From assembly GCF_019175385.1 (NCBI RefSeq), contig NC_083343.1:54024457-54088456 (forward strand): a DNA stretch of 64,000 bases, given 5' to 3'. The first letter of the stretch is position 1. Every line of letters begins with the position of its first letter. This DNA is from Lycium barbarum (lineage: Eukaryota > Streptophyta > Magnoliopsida > Solanales > Solanaceae). Below the pieces are notes generated by a model, which worked only from the letters and a program-made list of their open reading frames with translations, did not search any database and had not been told where the DNA came from. A program made the position numbers and the translations under genes. This document shows, in pieces, positions 1 through 10,094 of the stretch.

Positions 1-76
1 CAAGGCTCGATGAGTATACATACCTGGCCCTACCAAGGCTCAGGGTTATCCGTACCCAACTGCAGTGGTGCGCGCG

Positions 77-150
<74 letters not shown>

Positions 151-1687
151 TACCCGGCCATATAAGCTCGGGGTTTCATAATAGTCATACATAGACACAT
201 ATACATAAAAACTCAGAAGCATCTTTAGCATCATTACTATCGTCGTTCATTACATCTATCCTTAGAGGATTACTCTTCATATAAGGTATTTAGTACAATC
301 GTAACATATCGAGAATCATGTGCTTAGTAGCTTTTGTAGATAGCATCACTTAGAGGACATCATAGGCTAATAGAAGATTAGATATTTGGCCAAGGAACCA
401 TGCCTTGTGAAAGAAGGGTTACCCTTACATACCTCTTTCGTTTAACAATTCCATCGCTTGATTGTTCTCCTTCAATGCTCACGTTTCTACCTAGAATTCG
501 CATTAACATTAGCTAATCAATTATATGAATGTGCTTACTAAAGCTAGAGAAAATTGGGCAGCATTCCCTTAGTTTATACAACTTTCCTCATATCATATAT
601 CAATTTCCAAACGTCTGTAATAACATTCACAACATTATAACCAACAATCTTCATTCATCTGCATTACCCACATTTCACTTCAATTCATCCATAATCATGG
701 TCGTAGCATACTGGTACATTTTCTCACATATAATGCTTATCCCATGTCCTTAATATCATTTATAGCATAATCATAATCACAATATATCAAGAATCATGAC
801 TCATCCCAAGCTACTACTCAAAATCTCATTATTCTCATCTTTATAACCCATTTTCTATCTCCTTTCATAATCTAAGTCTTTCAACCTCTCAATATCTTAA
901 ACAGCATGGATTGATCATAAAACATACCTTAGATAGTGTGGGAATGAGCCTTGAGTGGAAAGACTTCACTTGAACCAAAACCCTAGTTCTTTTCCAATGG
1001 AATTTCTTCACTTGGATTAACTTCTAGTGAGCTTCTTACACTTAACTCTCTTAATTTGATGAAGTTGATCTTGAATCTCTCATTAGTTCTGATGGAAGAT
1101 GTGTGTGGAACCCTCTAGAAGCCTTGAGAGAGATGAAGAATTGTGGGAAATGAAATTAGTGAAGTGGGATCACATTTATATAATTGAACTTAACTCGGCC
1201 CGTCGGGACTTCCACGGACACTTATACGGTCCGAATAACATTGCACGGCCCGTATAAGTGGTTGTGGTTCACCACCAGGCAAACATTATCTCTTCCGGGT
1301 GTTATACAGACTGTATAATGTTATACGGACCGTATAAGTCGGTCGTATAACCACGTCTCCCATAAATGTTCTCCATCGTTCGTTTGATCTCCAATCCTTA
1401 TGAAACCTTCTTAACACTTGTTTCACCTCATTAACAATCTAAGGGACGCTATTGTTCTTCTCCAAAACATCATTAAGTCATCATTAATTAGTTACTCATA
1501 AATTCTTTCTGATACATAACGTATGTCTTGCCTTTCTTGGCAAACTTTCTTCTATGACCTCGAATGCCATCGAAATCTCAATTAGGAACATCCAATGTTA
1601 TTTCTTACTTATTGAAACATCGTATACTTCATGGCCCTCGTTAGTCTATCCACTGTGCATCAACAAAATTTTTTTCGAGATGTAACA
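1..1687 (-). mobile_element. LTR K, partial: minus-strand Ty3/gypsy LTR
   Basis: The right end reads TGTTACATCTCG on the minus strand, the same U3 start as the LTR of element B at 31499. The body matches B's LTR in the same order: palindromic U3 motifs (1196-1356), a TATA-like box on the minus strand near 1175-1184, the splice-donor-like GTATGTAAGG (minus, about 432-422) and the AAATTGGGCAGCATTCCC core (551-568). The left part continues outside the window, so I cannot tell a solo LTR from the 5' LTR of a full element. It abuts GTATG at 1688, a candidate target duplication within the LTR of A. No gene lies here. Confidence 0.85.
79..148. repeat. (AT)n microsatellite in LTR K
   Basis: About 35 uninterrupted AT dinucleotides follow CGCGCGCA. 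The related LTR of A has only a short ATACATATCGTGCGCAC at this point (about 1974-1990), so the run is an expansion in this copy. Confidence 0.95.
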
Positions 1688-2872
1688 GTATGTAAGGCTA
1701 ACCCTTCTTTCATTATGGCATGGTTCCTTTGCTATATATCCTTTCATGAGTTCTATAATTTCTTCAAATTATTCTATCTCTAAGATTACGCAAGGCTCAT
1801 GATTTTGGATACTTTCACGATACTAGTACCTCCTTTATATGATAGTTGATCCTTTAAGGATAGATGTAACAAAAACGATGATGGCAATGATGATGATACT
1901 TATGGACTTTTATGTATACTAGTCTAAGTATGTATGACTATTATATAACACCGAGCTTATATGGCCGGGTATGATACATATCGTGCGCACACCACTACAG
2001 TTAGCTACGGATAACACTGAGCCTTGGTAGGGCTAGGTATGTATAATCACCGAGCCTTGTCATGGCCGGGTATGCGAAACACCGAACCTTCGTGGTCGGG
2101 TATGATATGGATACGAGTATGAATATGAATACGAATACGGATATATATATGTATGTATGTACATGAGTAAGCATTAGAAATTGAAGGTCCCTATGAAAGA
2201 CAAGTAAGCATTAGAAATTGAAGGTCCCTATGAAAGACAAGTAAGTAGATATGATGAAGGCCACTAGAGGTGGAAATAATTCTATTACCCCCTGATTCTC
2301 CCATTCTATGCTAATTCTTGTGTTGTCTCTTGTGCTCATACTATGATGTTGATTATGCTTTACATACTCAGTACATTATTCATACTGACGTCCTTTTGTT
2401 TGTGGACGTTGCGTCATGCCCCAAGTGGATAGGAAGACTGGCTTGATCCATATATTTCTCGTTCAGAGACTACATAGAGGAGCTCCATTTCATACGAAAC
2501 TATAGCTTTTGGGTACTATTCTTTTGTGTCCATACATATGGGCATGGCGGGGTCCTGTCCCGCCTATATGTTGTTGCCTTCTGTTCTTAGAGGCTCGTAG
2601 ATAGTTGTGTATGGTTAGATGTCTTGCAGCCTTGTCAGCACATATTTTGTATATCATTTTGATAGCCTCGTCTGCTTGTGTATATGGATATGGGCATAGT
2701 TATTGATGATGATATAAATGTGTTGTTGCCCAACGAGATTAGCACTATTGATGTATGTAAATTATGAGTAAGCCATGTGGCTCACCTAGATATGAATATG
2801 AGAGTATGATAAGAGGTGCCCGGTTGGGTTAGCACCGGTTACCCGCCATGGCCCTCCAGTTGGGTCATGACA
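1688..2872 (+). repeat. 5' LTR of element A (part after the K insertion)
   Basis: It matches the 3' LTR of A from about 8867 to 10013 and ends GGGTCATGACA just before the primer-binding site. It starts with GTATGTAAGG, the splice-donor-like sequence. Twin hairpins lie at 2369-2387 (CAGTAC/ATACTG) and 2388-2409 (ACGTCC/GGACGT). No reading frame of interest is present. Confidence 0.88.
2167..2240 (+). repeat. 37-bp tandem duplication in the 5' LTR of A
   Basis: Two identical head-to-tail copies (2167-2203 and 2204-2240), each starting GTAAGCATTAGAAATTGAAG. The 3' LTR has one copy (from about 9298), so the duplication arose in one LTR after insertion. Confidence 0.95.
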
Positions 2873-2875
2873 AAA

Positions 2876-2887
2876 TGGTATCAGAGC
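2876..2887 (+). other. Primer-binding site (initiator tRNA-Met), element A
   Basis: TGGTATCAGAGC, complementary to the 3' end of plant initiator tRNA-Met, lies 3 nt after the LTR end. Minus-strand DNA synthesis would start here. Confidence 0.93.
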
Positions 2888-2932
2888 AGTTCTGTCCTAG
2901 GGTGTGTCTACGAGCCGTGTCAAGTAGAATCT

Positions 2933-2968
2933 TGTTTATGGGTGTGTTGCGCGCCACAATTATAAATA
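2933..2968 (+). promoter_or_regulatory. Kissing-loop-like leader hairpin, element A
   Basis: The arms TGTTTATGGGTGTG (2933-2946) and CACAATTATAAATA (2955-2968) pair at 13 of 14 positions, counting G-U. The 8-nt loop ends in the self-complementary hexamer GCGCGC (2949-2954). It starts 45 nt after the primer-binding site. A conserved leader box, GATCGTCCGATAGAGC, follows near 3015-3030. Confidence 0.7.
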
Positions 2969-3080
2969 GGAGGCTGCGGGCATTTTTTGAATTAATGACC
3001 TGCTTTCTTCATAAGATCGTCCGATAGAGCAATAATATAAGGATTTCTCTTTCCTTAACCGTGTATTATGTATTTCAGAA

Positions 3081-4427
3081 ATGCCTGTAAAGAGAAAGGC
3101 TACGGCAGCCCAAAAGGGCAAGACAGTGGCAGGAAAGCTGGCTGAAAGAGTACTGCCAATGGATATAGAGAAGGGTGAGTCCCAGAATGCGGCTCAATAT
3201 CAGTCCTCCCACTTAGTGCCTATTTTTGAGGATCATGATGGAGCCTCAGTCCCAGCTCCAACACCCCCAGCTCATCCACCAGACGCTTCAGGCCAAGATG
3301 TAAAAGAGGCCATTCATTTACTTACTTAGTTGGTTGCCGCCCAGACTCAGCGACAAGGTACAAGGCAAGGTGATAGGGCTGTTAGTGCAAGGGCCCATGA
3401 TTTTATTAGCTTGAACCCTACGGAATTCTTCGGGTTGAAGCCGGATGAGGACCCTCAAAACTTGGTTGATGGGATGTTGAGGACACTTCGATTAATGCGT
3501 ACTTCAGACGTTGAATCGGTAGAGTTAGCATCCTATAGATTGCGGGATGGTGCGGTTCATTGGTACACGGTTTAGATGGCTTCACGGGGAGTCAATGCAT
3601 CTCTCTCGGTATGGCAAGAATTTGTGGATTCCTTCCTCTGACATTACTTACCTCTAGAGGTTCGGCGAGCTAGAGCCGACAAGTTCTTGAATCTTAGGAA
3701 AGGAAGTATGAGTGCCTTAGAGTATAGTCTCTGCTTCAATTCTTTGGCTAGATATGCTTCGGCCATAGTAGTGGATATGGGTGACTGAGTGCAGCGATTT
3801 GTATGAGGCCCAGGGCCACACTTGATGGATAGATGCTTGACTGCATCCCTTCAGGACAACATGCATATTTCACGCATTTAGGCCCATGCCCAGAATTTGG
3901 AGGAAAGCTAACAACAGTAAAGAAGTTTTCCTGACCATGATAGAGGGTATAGCAAGAGGGATAGATCGTCGTGTCCGACGAGTCAGTTTAGAGGCGGGAA
4001 AAGACAGCAATTTTCTAGGCATTCAAGCCATTCTATGACTAGTGCGCCTCCACATTTTACAGGCTAGAGATCTGATAAATCTACTTATTTCGGGCCGAGT
4101 CAGAGTTTCAAGGCTTCGGGTTCTCAGTTCAGAGGTGATTTAGGTCAGGCAAGGCCACCCGTGCCATGATATTCCCAGTGCGGGAAGCTACATTGGGGCC
4201 CGTGTCTACTAAGTTCAGAGATTTTCTATGCATGCGGTTGGCCAGGACATATCATGCGTGATTGCCCCTCGGTTGGTAGCAGGGGTAGAGCCCAGCCTTC
4301 AGGGTCGGTAGTCGGGTCTTCATCATCTATACGCCCTATAGAGCCAAGTTCATATGCGCCAATCAGCCATGGTAGAGGTAGAGGGAGAGTCCCCAGTTCT
4401 AGTGGTCCTTAGCTCCGTATTTATGCT
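3081..4427 (+). pseudogene. gag: Gag pseudogene, element A
   Basis: The ATG at 3081 follows the acceptor CAG by 2 nt and begins MPVKRKATAAQKGK, like the gag starts of B and H. Gag would form the virus-like particle and bind the RNA. The capsid-type region (FFGLKPDEDP and SVELASYRLRD motifs, 3420-3550) and the nucleocapsid region (4168-4265) are recognisable. In-frame stops occur at 3327, 3573 and several later points. The first zinc knuckle has lost its first cysteine, and the second reads YACGWPGHIMRDC with Tyr for Cys. It shares its frame with protease, so gag-pol was probably one reading frame. Confidence 0.88.
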
Positions 4428-6402
4428 TTGGTGGGGCGACAGGATCTGAAGTCTTCCCCCGATGTCATCACAGGTATATTATCGGTGTTTTCTCAAGATG
4501 TATATGCTTTGATAGATCCGGGCTCTACATTGTCATATGTTACCCCATATATTGCGGGTCGGTTTGGGGTCAAACCGGAGTCGATCAAACCTTTTGAGGT
4601 ATCTACACCCGTTGCTGAACCGGTAATACCTAGTCGAGTATATAAAAATTGTGTAATTGTGATTTGTGACCATCGTACTACGGTTGATTTACATGAGTTA
4701 AAAATGGTGGACTTTGATGTTATCATAGGCATGGATTGGTTGGCTTCTTGCTATGCCAATGTTGATTGTAGAATGAAAATGGTTCGCTTCCAGTTTCCGG
4801 GAGAACCAATTTTAGAATGGAAGGGAAATACTGCGTCCCCAAAAGGTAGGTTTATTTCCTATCTAAAGGCAAGGAAAATGATCACAAAAGGTTGTATTTA
4901 CCATCTAGTTCGGGTCCAAGATGTAGAAACTAAATCGCCAACTCTTCAGTCTGTCCCCGTGGTGAATGAGTTTCCGAATGTATTTTCGGAAGAGCTTCCA
5001 GGTCTCCCGCCTGAAGGGGAGATTCATTTTGCTATTGATGTACTACCGGATACAAATCCCATATCTATTCGTCCTTATAGGATGGCTCCCGCAGAGTTGA
5101 AAGAGTTGAAGGAGCACCTGTGTTGTTTGTCCGGAAGAAAGATGGCTCCTTGAGAATGTGCATTGATTATCGGCAGTTAAATAAGGTGACGATTATGAAC
5201 AAATATCCACTCCCAAGGATTGATGACTTATTTGACCAATTATAGGACGCCAAATGATTTTCAAAGATAGATTTGAGATCCGGGTATCATCAGGTACCAG
5301 TTAGGGAGAAAGATATTCCTAAGACAGCCTTTAGAACCAGATACGGCCATTTCGAGTTCCGGGTAATGTCGTTTGGGCTAACTAATGCACCGACAGTATT
5401 TATGGATTTGATGAACAATGTGTTTAGGCCCTTCCTAGATTTATTTGTGATTATGTTTATCGACGATATCCTGGTATATTCTAGGTCCGAGGCAGAACAT
5501 GCGGATCACTTGCGTACTGTTCTTAGAGTTCTTCAAACTCGAGAGTTATTTGCCAAATTTTCTAAGGGTGAGTTTTGGTAGAACTCAGTGACTTGGGGCA
5601 TATCATTTCAGTCGATGGTATTCGGGTAGATACCCAAAAGATTGAGGTCGTGAAGACTTTGCCAAGGCCCACAACCCCTACGGAAGTTCGTAGTTTCCTG
5701 GGCTTAGCAAGTTATTACAGGAGATTTGTAGCAGGATTTTCTTCTATGTCTGCAACGCTCATGAAGCTGACCTAGAAATCAGCTAAGTTTCAATGGAGAG
5801 ATGCTTGTGAACGTAATTTCCAAGAGTTAAGGATAGATTAACATTTTCCCCAGTCCTAACACTTCCATAGGGATCACAAGGTTATTGTCTATTGTGATGC
5901 TTCAGGCGTTGGCTTGGGTTGTGTGTTAATGTAACATGGTAAGGTGATTGCGTATGCTTCAATGCAGTTACGGAAACATGAGAAAAATTATTCGACCCAA
6001 TTGGCTGCAGGGATTCATGCATTGAAAATGTGGAGACAGTATTTGTATGGCATCCACGTTGATATTTATACAGATCGTATGAGCCTTCAGTATATTTTCA
6101 AGCAGAAAGAATTGAATTTACGGAAACGGCAATGGTTGGAATTGTTGAAGGACTATGATGTTTGTATCCTGTATCATCTCGGCAAAGCAAATATTATGGC
6201 TGATGCTCTTAGCCGTAGATACATGGGAAGTTTATGCGATGTGCATCCAGAGAAAAGAGAGATAGCTCATGAGCTCCAGCAGTTAGCTAGCCTAGGAGTT
6301 CGAGTAGTGGACTCAGGCAGCATGGGAGCTATCATTCAAAATTCAGCGGTCTCGTCGCTAATATTTGAAGTAAAAGAGTGTCATACGAAGATCACATGCT
6401 AA
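4428..6402 (+). pseudogene. pol: Protease-RT-RNase H pseudogene, element A
   Basis: The aspartic protease is marked by LIDPGSTLSY (Asp codon 4515-4517) and the IIGMDWL segment (4714-4734). The RT palm follows, with DYRQLNK (5166-5186) and FIDDIL (about 5458-5475). RNase H has [13 protein letters not shown] (about 5890-5928) and YTDRMSLQYIF (about 6067-6100). Breaks: the reading changes frame at GGAGCACCTG (5111-5120), where about 19 codons of the RT fingers are missing. Stops lie near 5243 and 5255, a TAG is at 5579-5581, a small deletion follows, and about four codons are missing near 5997. No functional enzyme could be made. Confidence 0.9.
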
Positions 6403-7831
6403 TTCATTACAGAAATACACTTCCTCAGAAGGAGAAGTCGTCCTTTGAGATTTCTGGAGATGGAATTCTCCAATGCCGAGGCAGGTTATGTGTTGCTGAT
6501 GTTGTAGAATTACGCCACAGAATATTGAGAGAAGCCCATTGTTCCTATTATTCCGTTCACCCCGGAACAATGAAGATGTATCAAGATCTTAAATCAATAT
6601 ATTGGTGGAATGGAATGAAGAAGGACATAGCGGAATTCGTAGCTCAATGTCTTAACTGTCAGCAAGTGAAAAATTGAGCACCAAAAGTCTGGTGGATTGT
6701 TGCAAGCCTATAGAAATTCCAACTTGGAAATGGGAAGTAATTAACATGGACTTCATTACAGGATTATCCCATTCTCGACGTAAGTATGACTCTGTATGGG
6801 TGATTGTGGATAGACTCACGAAGTCAGCTCATTTCTTACCAGTCAGAACTACATATGTAGCAGAAGATTATGCAAAATTTTATGTTAAAGAGATAGTGCG
6901 ACTTCACGGTGTTCCAGTATCTATTATCTCCGATAGAGGGACTCAGTTTACAGCTAATCTTTTGAAATCTTTTCAAGAAGGTTTGAGGACGCAGGTGAGT
7001 CTTAGCACGACATTTCACCAACAGACAAATGGGCAAGCTGAACGTACCATTCAGACTCTTGAAGATATGCTGCGGGCATGCATATTGGATTTTGGAGGTA
7101 ATTGGGATAATCACTTACCACCTATTGAACTTGCTTATATCAATAGCTATCGTTCTAGCATCCAAATAGCTCCGTACGAGGCTTTATATGGGCGAAAGTG
7201 TAGATCTCCATTTGGGTGGTTCGAAGTAGGAGAGACCAAATTGATACGGCCGGACTTGGTCCAGCAAGCTATAGAGAAATTAAAGATTATACAGGATAGA
7301 TTATTAACAACCCAGAGTCGTCAAAAGTCCTATGCGGATAATCGTCGAAGGGACTTAGAGTTCCAAGTGAAAGATTGGGTATTTCTGAAGGTGTCGCCTA
7401 TGAAGGGCGTAATGAGATTTGGAAAGAAGGGCAAGCTTAGCCCCCGGTACATTTGACCTTATGAGATTATACGTAAGGTAGGCCAGGTGGCTTACGAATT
7501 AGATCTACCTCCTGATTTGGAGTCAGTTCACCCAGTTTTTCATGTATCGATGCTTCGCAAGTGCATCAGAGATCCTTCTAGAATTGTACCAATAGATGAT
7601 GTCCAAGTTACCAAACAATTTCCTTATGAAGCAGTCCCCATTGCCATTTTATATAGGCAAGTACGAAAACTCAGAACCAAAGAGGTAGCTTCGGTTAAAG
7701 TTTTGTGGAGAAATAATAATATAGAGGAAATGACTTGGGAAGCCGAAGAAGACACGAAGTTTAGGTACCCGCATTTATTCTCACCCCCAGAGGAGACCCA
7801 GGAAGAGTCACCAATATCCTCAAGTAAGTAG
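6378..7831 (+). pseudogene. pol: Integrase-chromodomain pseudogene, element A
   Basis: The zinc-binding module (His at SVHPGTMKMY, Cys pair at CLNCQQVK) spans about 6500-6670. The DDE core is visible as NMDFITGLS (about 6747), IISDRGTQF (about 6931) and GQAERTIQTLEDML (about 7031). A GPY/F-like stretch (GKLSPRYI) precedes a stop at 7454-7456. The C-terminal chromodomain ([19 protein letters not shown], about 7698-7754) is the module thought to guide chromovirus integration to marked chromatin. A frame change at 6670-6680 and the stop at 7454 break it into at least three open pieces. Confidence 0.9.
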
Positions 7832-7959
7832 TGCTTTCCTTGATGTTTTCCTGGTCGTGTGTGGCCACAGTTATTGATGTTGTTGTTATAGTCTTGTGAG
7901 GCGATGGATTTTGGGTTGCTGTGCAGGATTTTAGTGCCAAATTATAGGGGACACTCTGG
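7832..7959 (+). other. 3' untranslated stretch of A with lost polypurine tract
   Basis: This stretch matches the region of B between chromodomain and polypurine tract (GTGTGTGGCC, CAGGATTTTAGTGCCA, ACTCTGGC). It then jumps at about 7959 straight into U3-type sequence. The PPT hairpin, the tract itself and the LTR start are absent, which indicates a deletion across the internal/LTR boundary. Confidence 0.75.
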
Positions 7960-10013
7960 CCGTATAAGGGGGGTCCGTATAACTCGACCTTTATAGAAAG
8001 GGACTTTTCCATGGTGGTTTTATACGGTCCATTTATACGTACCGTATAATATTATATGGACTGTATAAGTGGTCCGTATAAGTCCATCAGGCTGAATTTT
8101 TACTTTTTGTATAAATAGAAGACCTTTGTTCATTTATTTCATTTTTCATCTTCCACAAGTCTTGAGAGCTCAAAACCCTTCTCCAAGAATATTCCAGCCC
8201 AATCCAAGAGAAAACAAAGATTAAGAGGCAAGAATCAAAGTGTTCATGTGTTAGAAGGATTCCTAGGGTTAGTGGACTACAAGAGATCATTGTGTATTGA
8301 AGCTACGGTTTTCAGCTAAGTTGATAGCTTCTCCAAGGATCTTTCCCATGAGGTAAAAGGTTAGTTTCATGCTTATTTCATGTTATCATGAATGCTTAGT
8401 TGTTGAAGAACTTGGGTTGAAGAAGAAAGTAGAAAATGAGGGTTAAATGTAACTTTTATGATGTTTTTGAGTAGTAAGCTAACTTGAGTCACGATTCTTT
8501 GTATAATATGGATATAATCTTGATATGGAAGGTAGAAATGGTGATAAGGAAGCATTGTATGAAAATATGCTAAAATGGGTGTGAGGTTTTTGGTATAAGT
8601 TGAACATAAGGATGAATTATGAGGGCTTAATGGAATGTGATTACTTGATTATGATATTGTGGATGTGTTATGGATGTTTAGGAGTTTTTTGGGATATGCT
8701 GGAAGTTGATGAAATAGGGGAAATGCTGCCCAATTTTCATTATATCATGATTTATTCTAATTTGAATTTAAGAGTGTCATTAAGGCTTAACTATGGTATG
8801 AATCCTTCTAAATGTAGATTGTCCAGGCTTCGACGGTGAACGTTAATTAGTTAAGAAGACAACGAGGTATGTAAGGATAATCCTTATTTCATTAAGGCAT
8901 GGTTCTTTTGCTATATATCCTTTCATGAGTTCCATAATGTCTTCCAAATGGTTTTATCTCTATGATTACCTAAGGCTCATGATTTTCGATACTTTCACGA
9001 TACTAGTACCTCTTTTATATGATAGTTGATCGTTTAAGGATATATGTAACGAAAATGATGATGGCAATGATGTTGATGATACCTATGGACTTTTATGTAT
9101 ACGAGTATAAGTATGTATGACTGTTATATAACACCGAGCTTATTCACACCACTACAGTTGGGTACGGATAACACTAAGCCTTGGTAGGGCCAGGTATGTA
9201 TTATCACCGAGCCTTGTCATGGTCGGGTATGATATGGATACGAGTATGAATATGAATACGAATACGGATTTATATATGTATGTATGTATGTACATGAGTA
9301 AGCATTAGAAATGGAAGGTCCCTCTGAAAGACAAGTAAGTAGATATGATGAAGGCCACTTGAGGTACAAATGACTCTATTACCCCCTGATTCTCCCATCT
9401 TATGCTAATTCTTATATTAATTCTTATGTTGTCTCTTATGCTCATACTATGATGTTGATTATGCTTTACATACTCAGTACATTATTCGTACTGATGTCCT
9501 TTTGTTTCTGGACGCTCCGACATGCCCGCAGGTGGACAGGGAGACAGGCTTGATCCATATATTTCTCATTCAAGAACTACATAGAGGAGCTCCATTTCAT
9601 CCGGAGCTACAGCTTTTGGGTACTATTCTTTTGTGTACATACATATGAGCATAGCGGGGTCTTGTCCTGCCTACATGTTGTTACCTACTCTTCTTAGAGG
9701 CTCGTAGACAGTTATGTATGGTTAGATGTCTTGTAGCCTTGTCAGCGCATATTTTGTATCATTTTGATAGCTTTGTTGGCTTGGGTATATGGATATGGGC
9801 ATAGTTATTGATGATGATATAAATGTGTTGTTGCCTAACGAGATTAGCACTATTGATGTATGTAAATTATGACTAAGCCATGTGGCTAACCTAGATGTGA
9901 GGTGAACAAGATGGGAATAAGCTCTCATGCCTCGGAGTATGAGAGTGCGATAAGAGGTGCCCGGGTGGGTTAGCATCGGGTGCCCGTCATGGCCCTCCGG
10001 TTGGGTCGTTACA
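7960..10013 (+). repeat. 3' LTR of element A, truncated at its U3 start
   Basis: From about 8867 it aligns with the 5' LTR at 1688. The upstream half resembles LTRs K and B: palindromic CGGTCCGTATAA-type motifs (7960-8085), a TATA box, the GGGGAAATGCTGCCCAATTTTC core (8717-8738), a donor-like GTATGTAAGG (8867) and twin hairpins (CAGTAC/GTACTG at 9475-9493, then a TGTCC/GGACG pair). It ends ACA at 10013. About 0.5 kb of U3 is missing compared with B. Confidence 0.87.
8110..8118 (+). promoter_or_regulatory. TATA box in the 3' LTR of A
   Basis: TATAAATAG follows a T-rich run directly after the palindromic U3 motifs. It is the best TATA match in this LTR, and transcription would start about 30 bp downstream. 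Confidence 0.65.
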
Positions 10014-10094
10014 GAAGCATTCTTTAATGATGGCTGCGCACTCTTCTTCCCAAAACAGCGTCCTTAAACCCTCTTCTAGATCTTTGTTGTTGTG
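10014..10094 (-). pseudogene. TAT/Ogre-like pol fragment (left end of remnant T)
   Basis: Minus-strand sequence continues the coding remnant at 13228 across solo LTR J. It reads open for about 26 codons (NNKDLEEGLRTLFWEEEC). The right edge is the first copy of the J target duplication (TTGTG, 10090-10094), and the left edge is cut by element A. It is too short to assign a domain. Confidence 0.6.

Larger units (their letters stand above)
1688..3078 (+). other. Candidate leader intron of element A
   Basis: GTATGTAAGG at 1688 is the donor-like site. The exon base before it is now separated by the K insertion. The acceptor TATTTCAG ends at 3078, 2 nt before the gag ATG, with CTTAAC about 25 nt upstream as a branch-like motif. 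The span contains the 3' part of the LTR, the primer-binding site and the kissing-loop hairpin. The inference rests on the same arrangement in five other elements of this window. Confidence 0.55.
1688..10013 (+). mobile_element. Element A: degraded Tekay-like Ty3/gypsy retrotransposon
   Basis: It holds, in order, an LTR piece, a tRNA-Met primer-binding site, gag, protease, RT, RNase H, integrase, chromodomain and a 3' LTR ending TCGTTACA at 10013. The coding region has many in-frame stops, small deletions and frame changes, so the copy is dead and older than C, H and E. Its 5' LTR is interrupted by LTR K, so the left part lies outside the window. Its right flank is the TAT-like remnant T, into which A was inserted. 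The left target duplication cannot be seen. Confidence 0.9.

Noticed and set aside
46..234. 62-codon minus-strand open frame rich in Tyr-Ile
   Set aside because: It is a translation of the (AT)n microsatellite inside LTR K.
2876..2887. tRNA-Met gene
   Set aside because: Only the 12-nt primer-binding complement is present. No cloverleaf can be formed around it, and the same holds for the other five sites.
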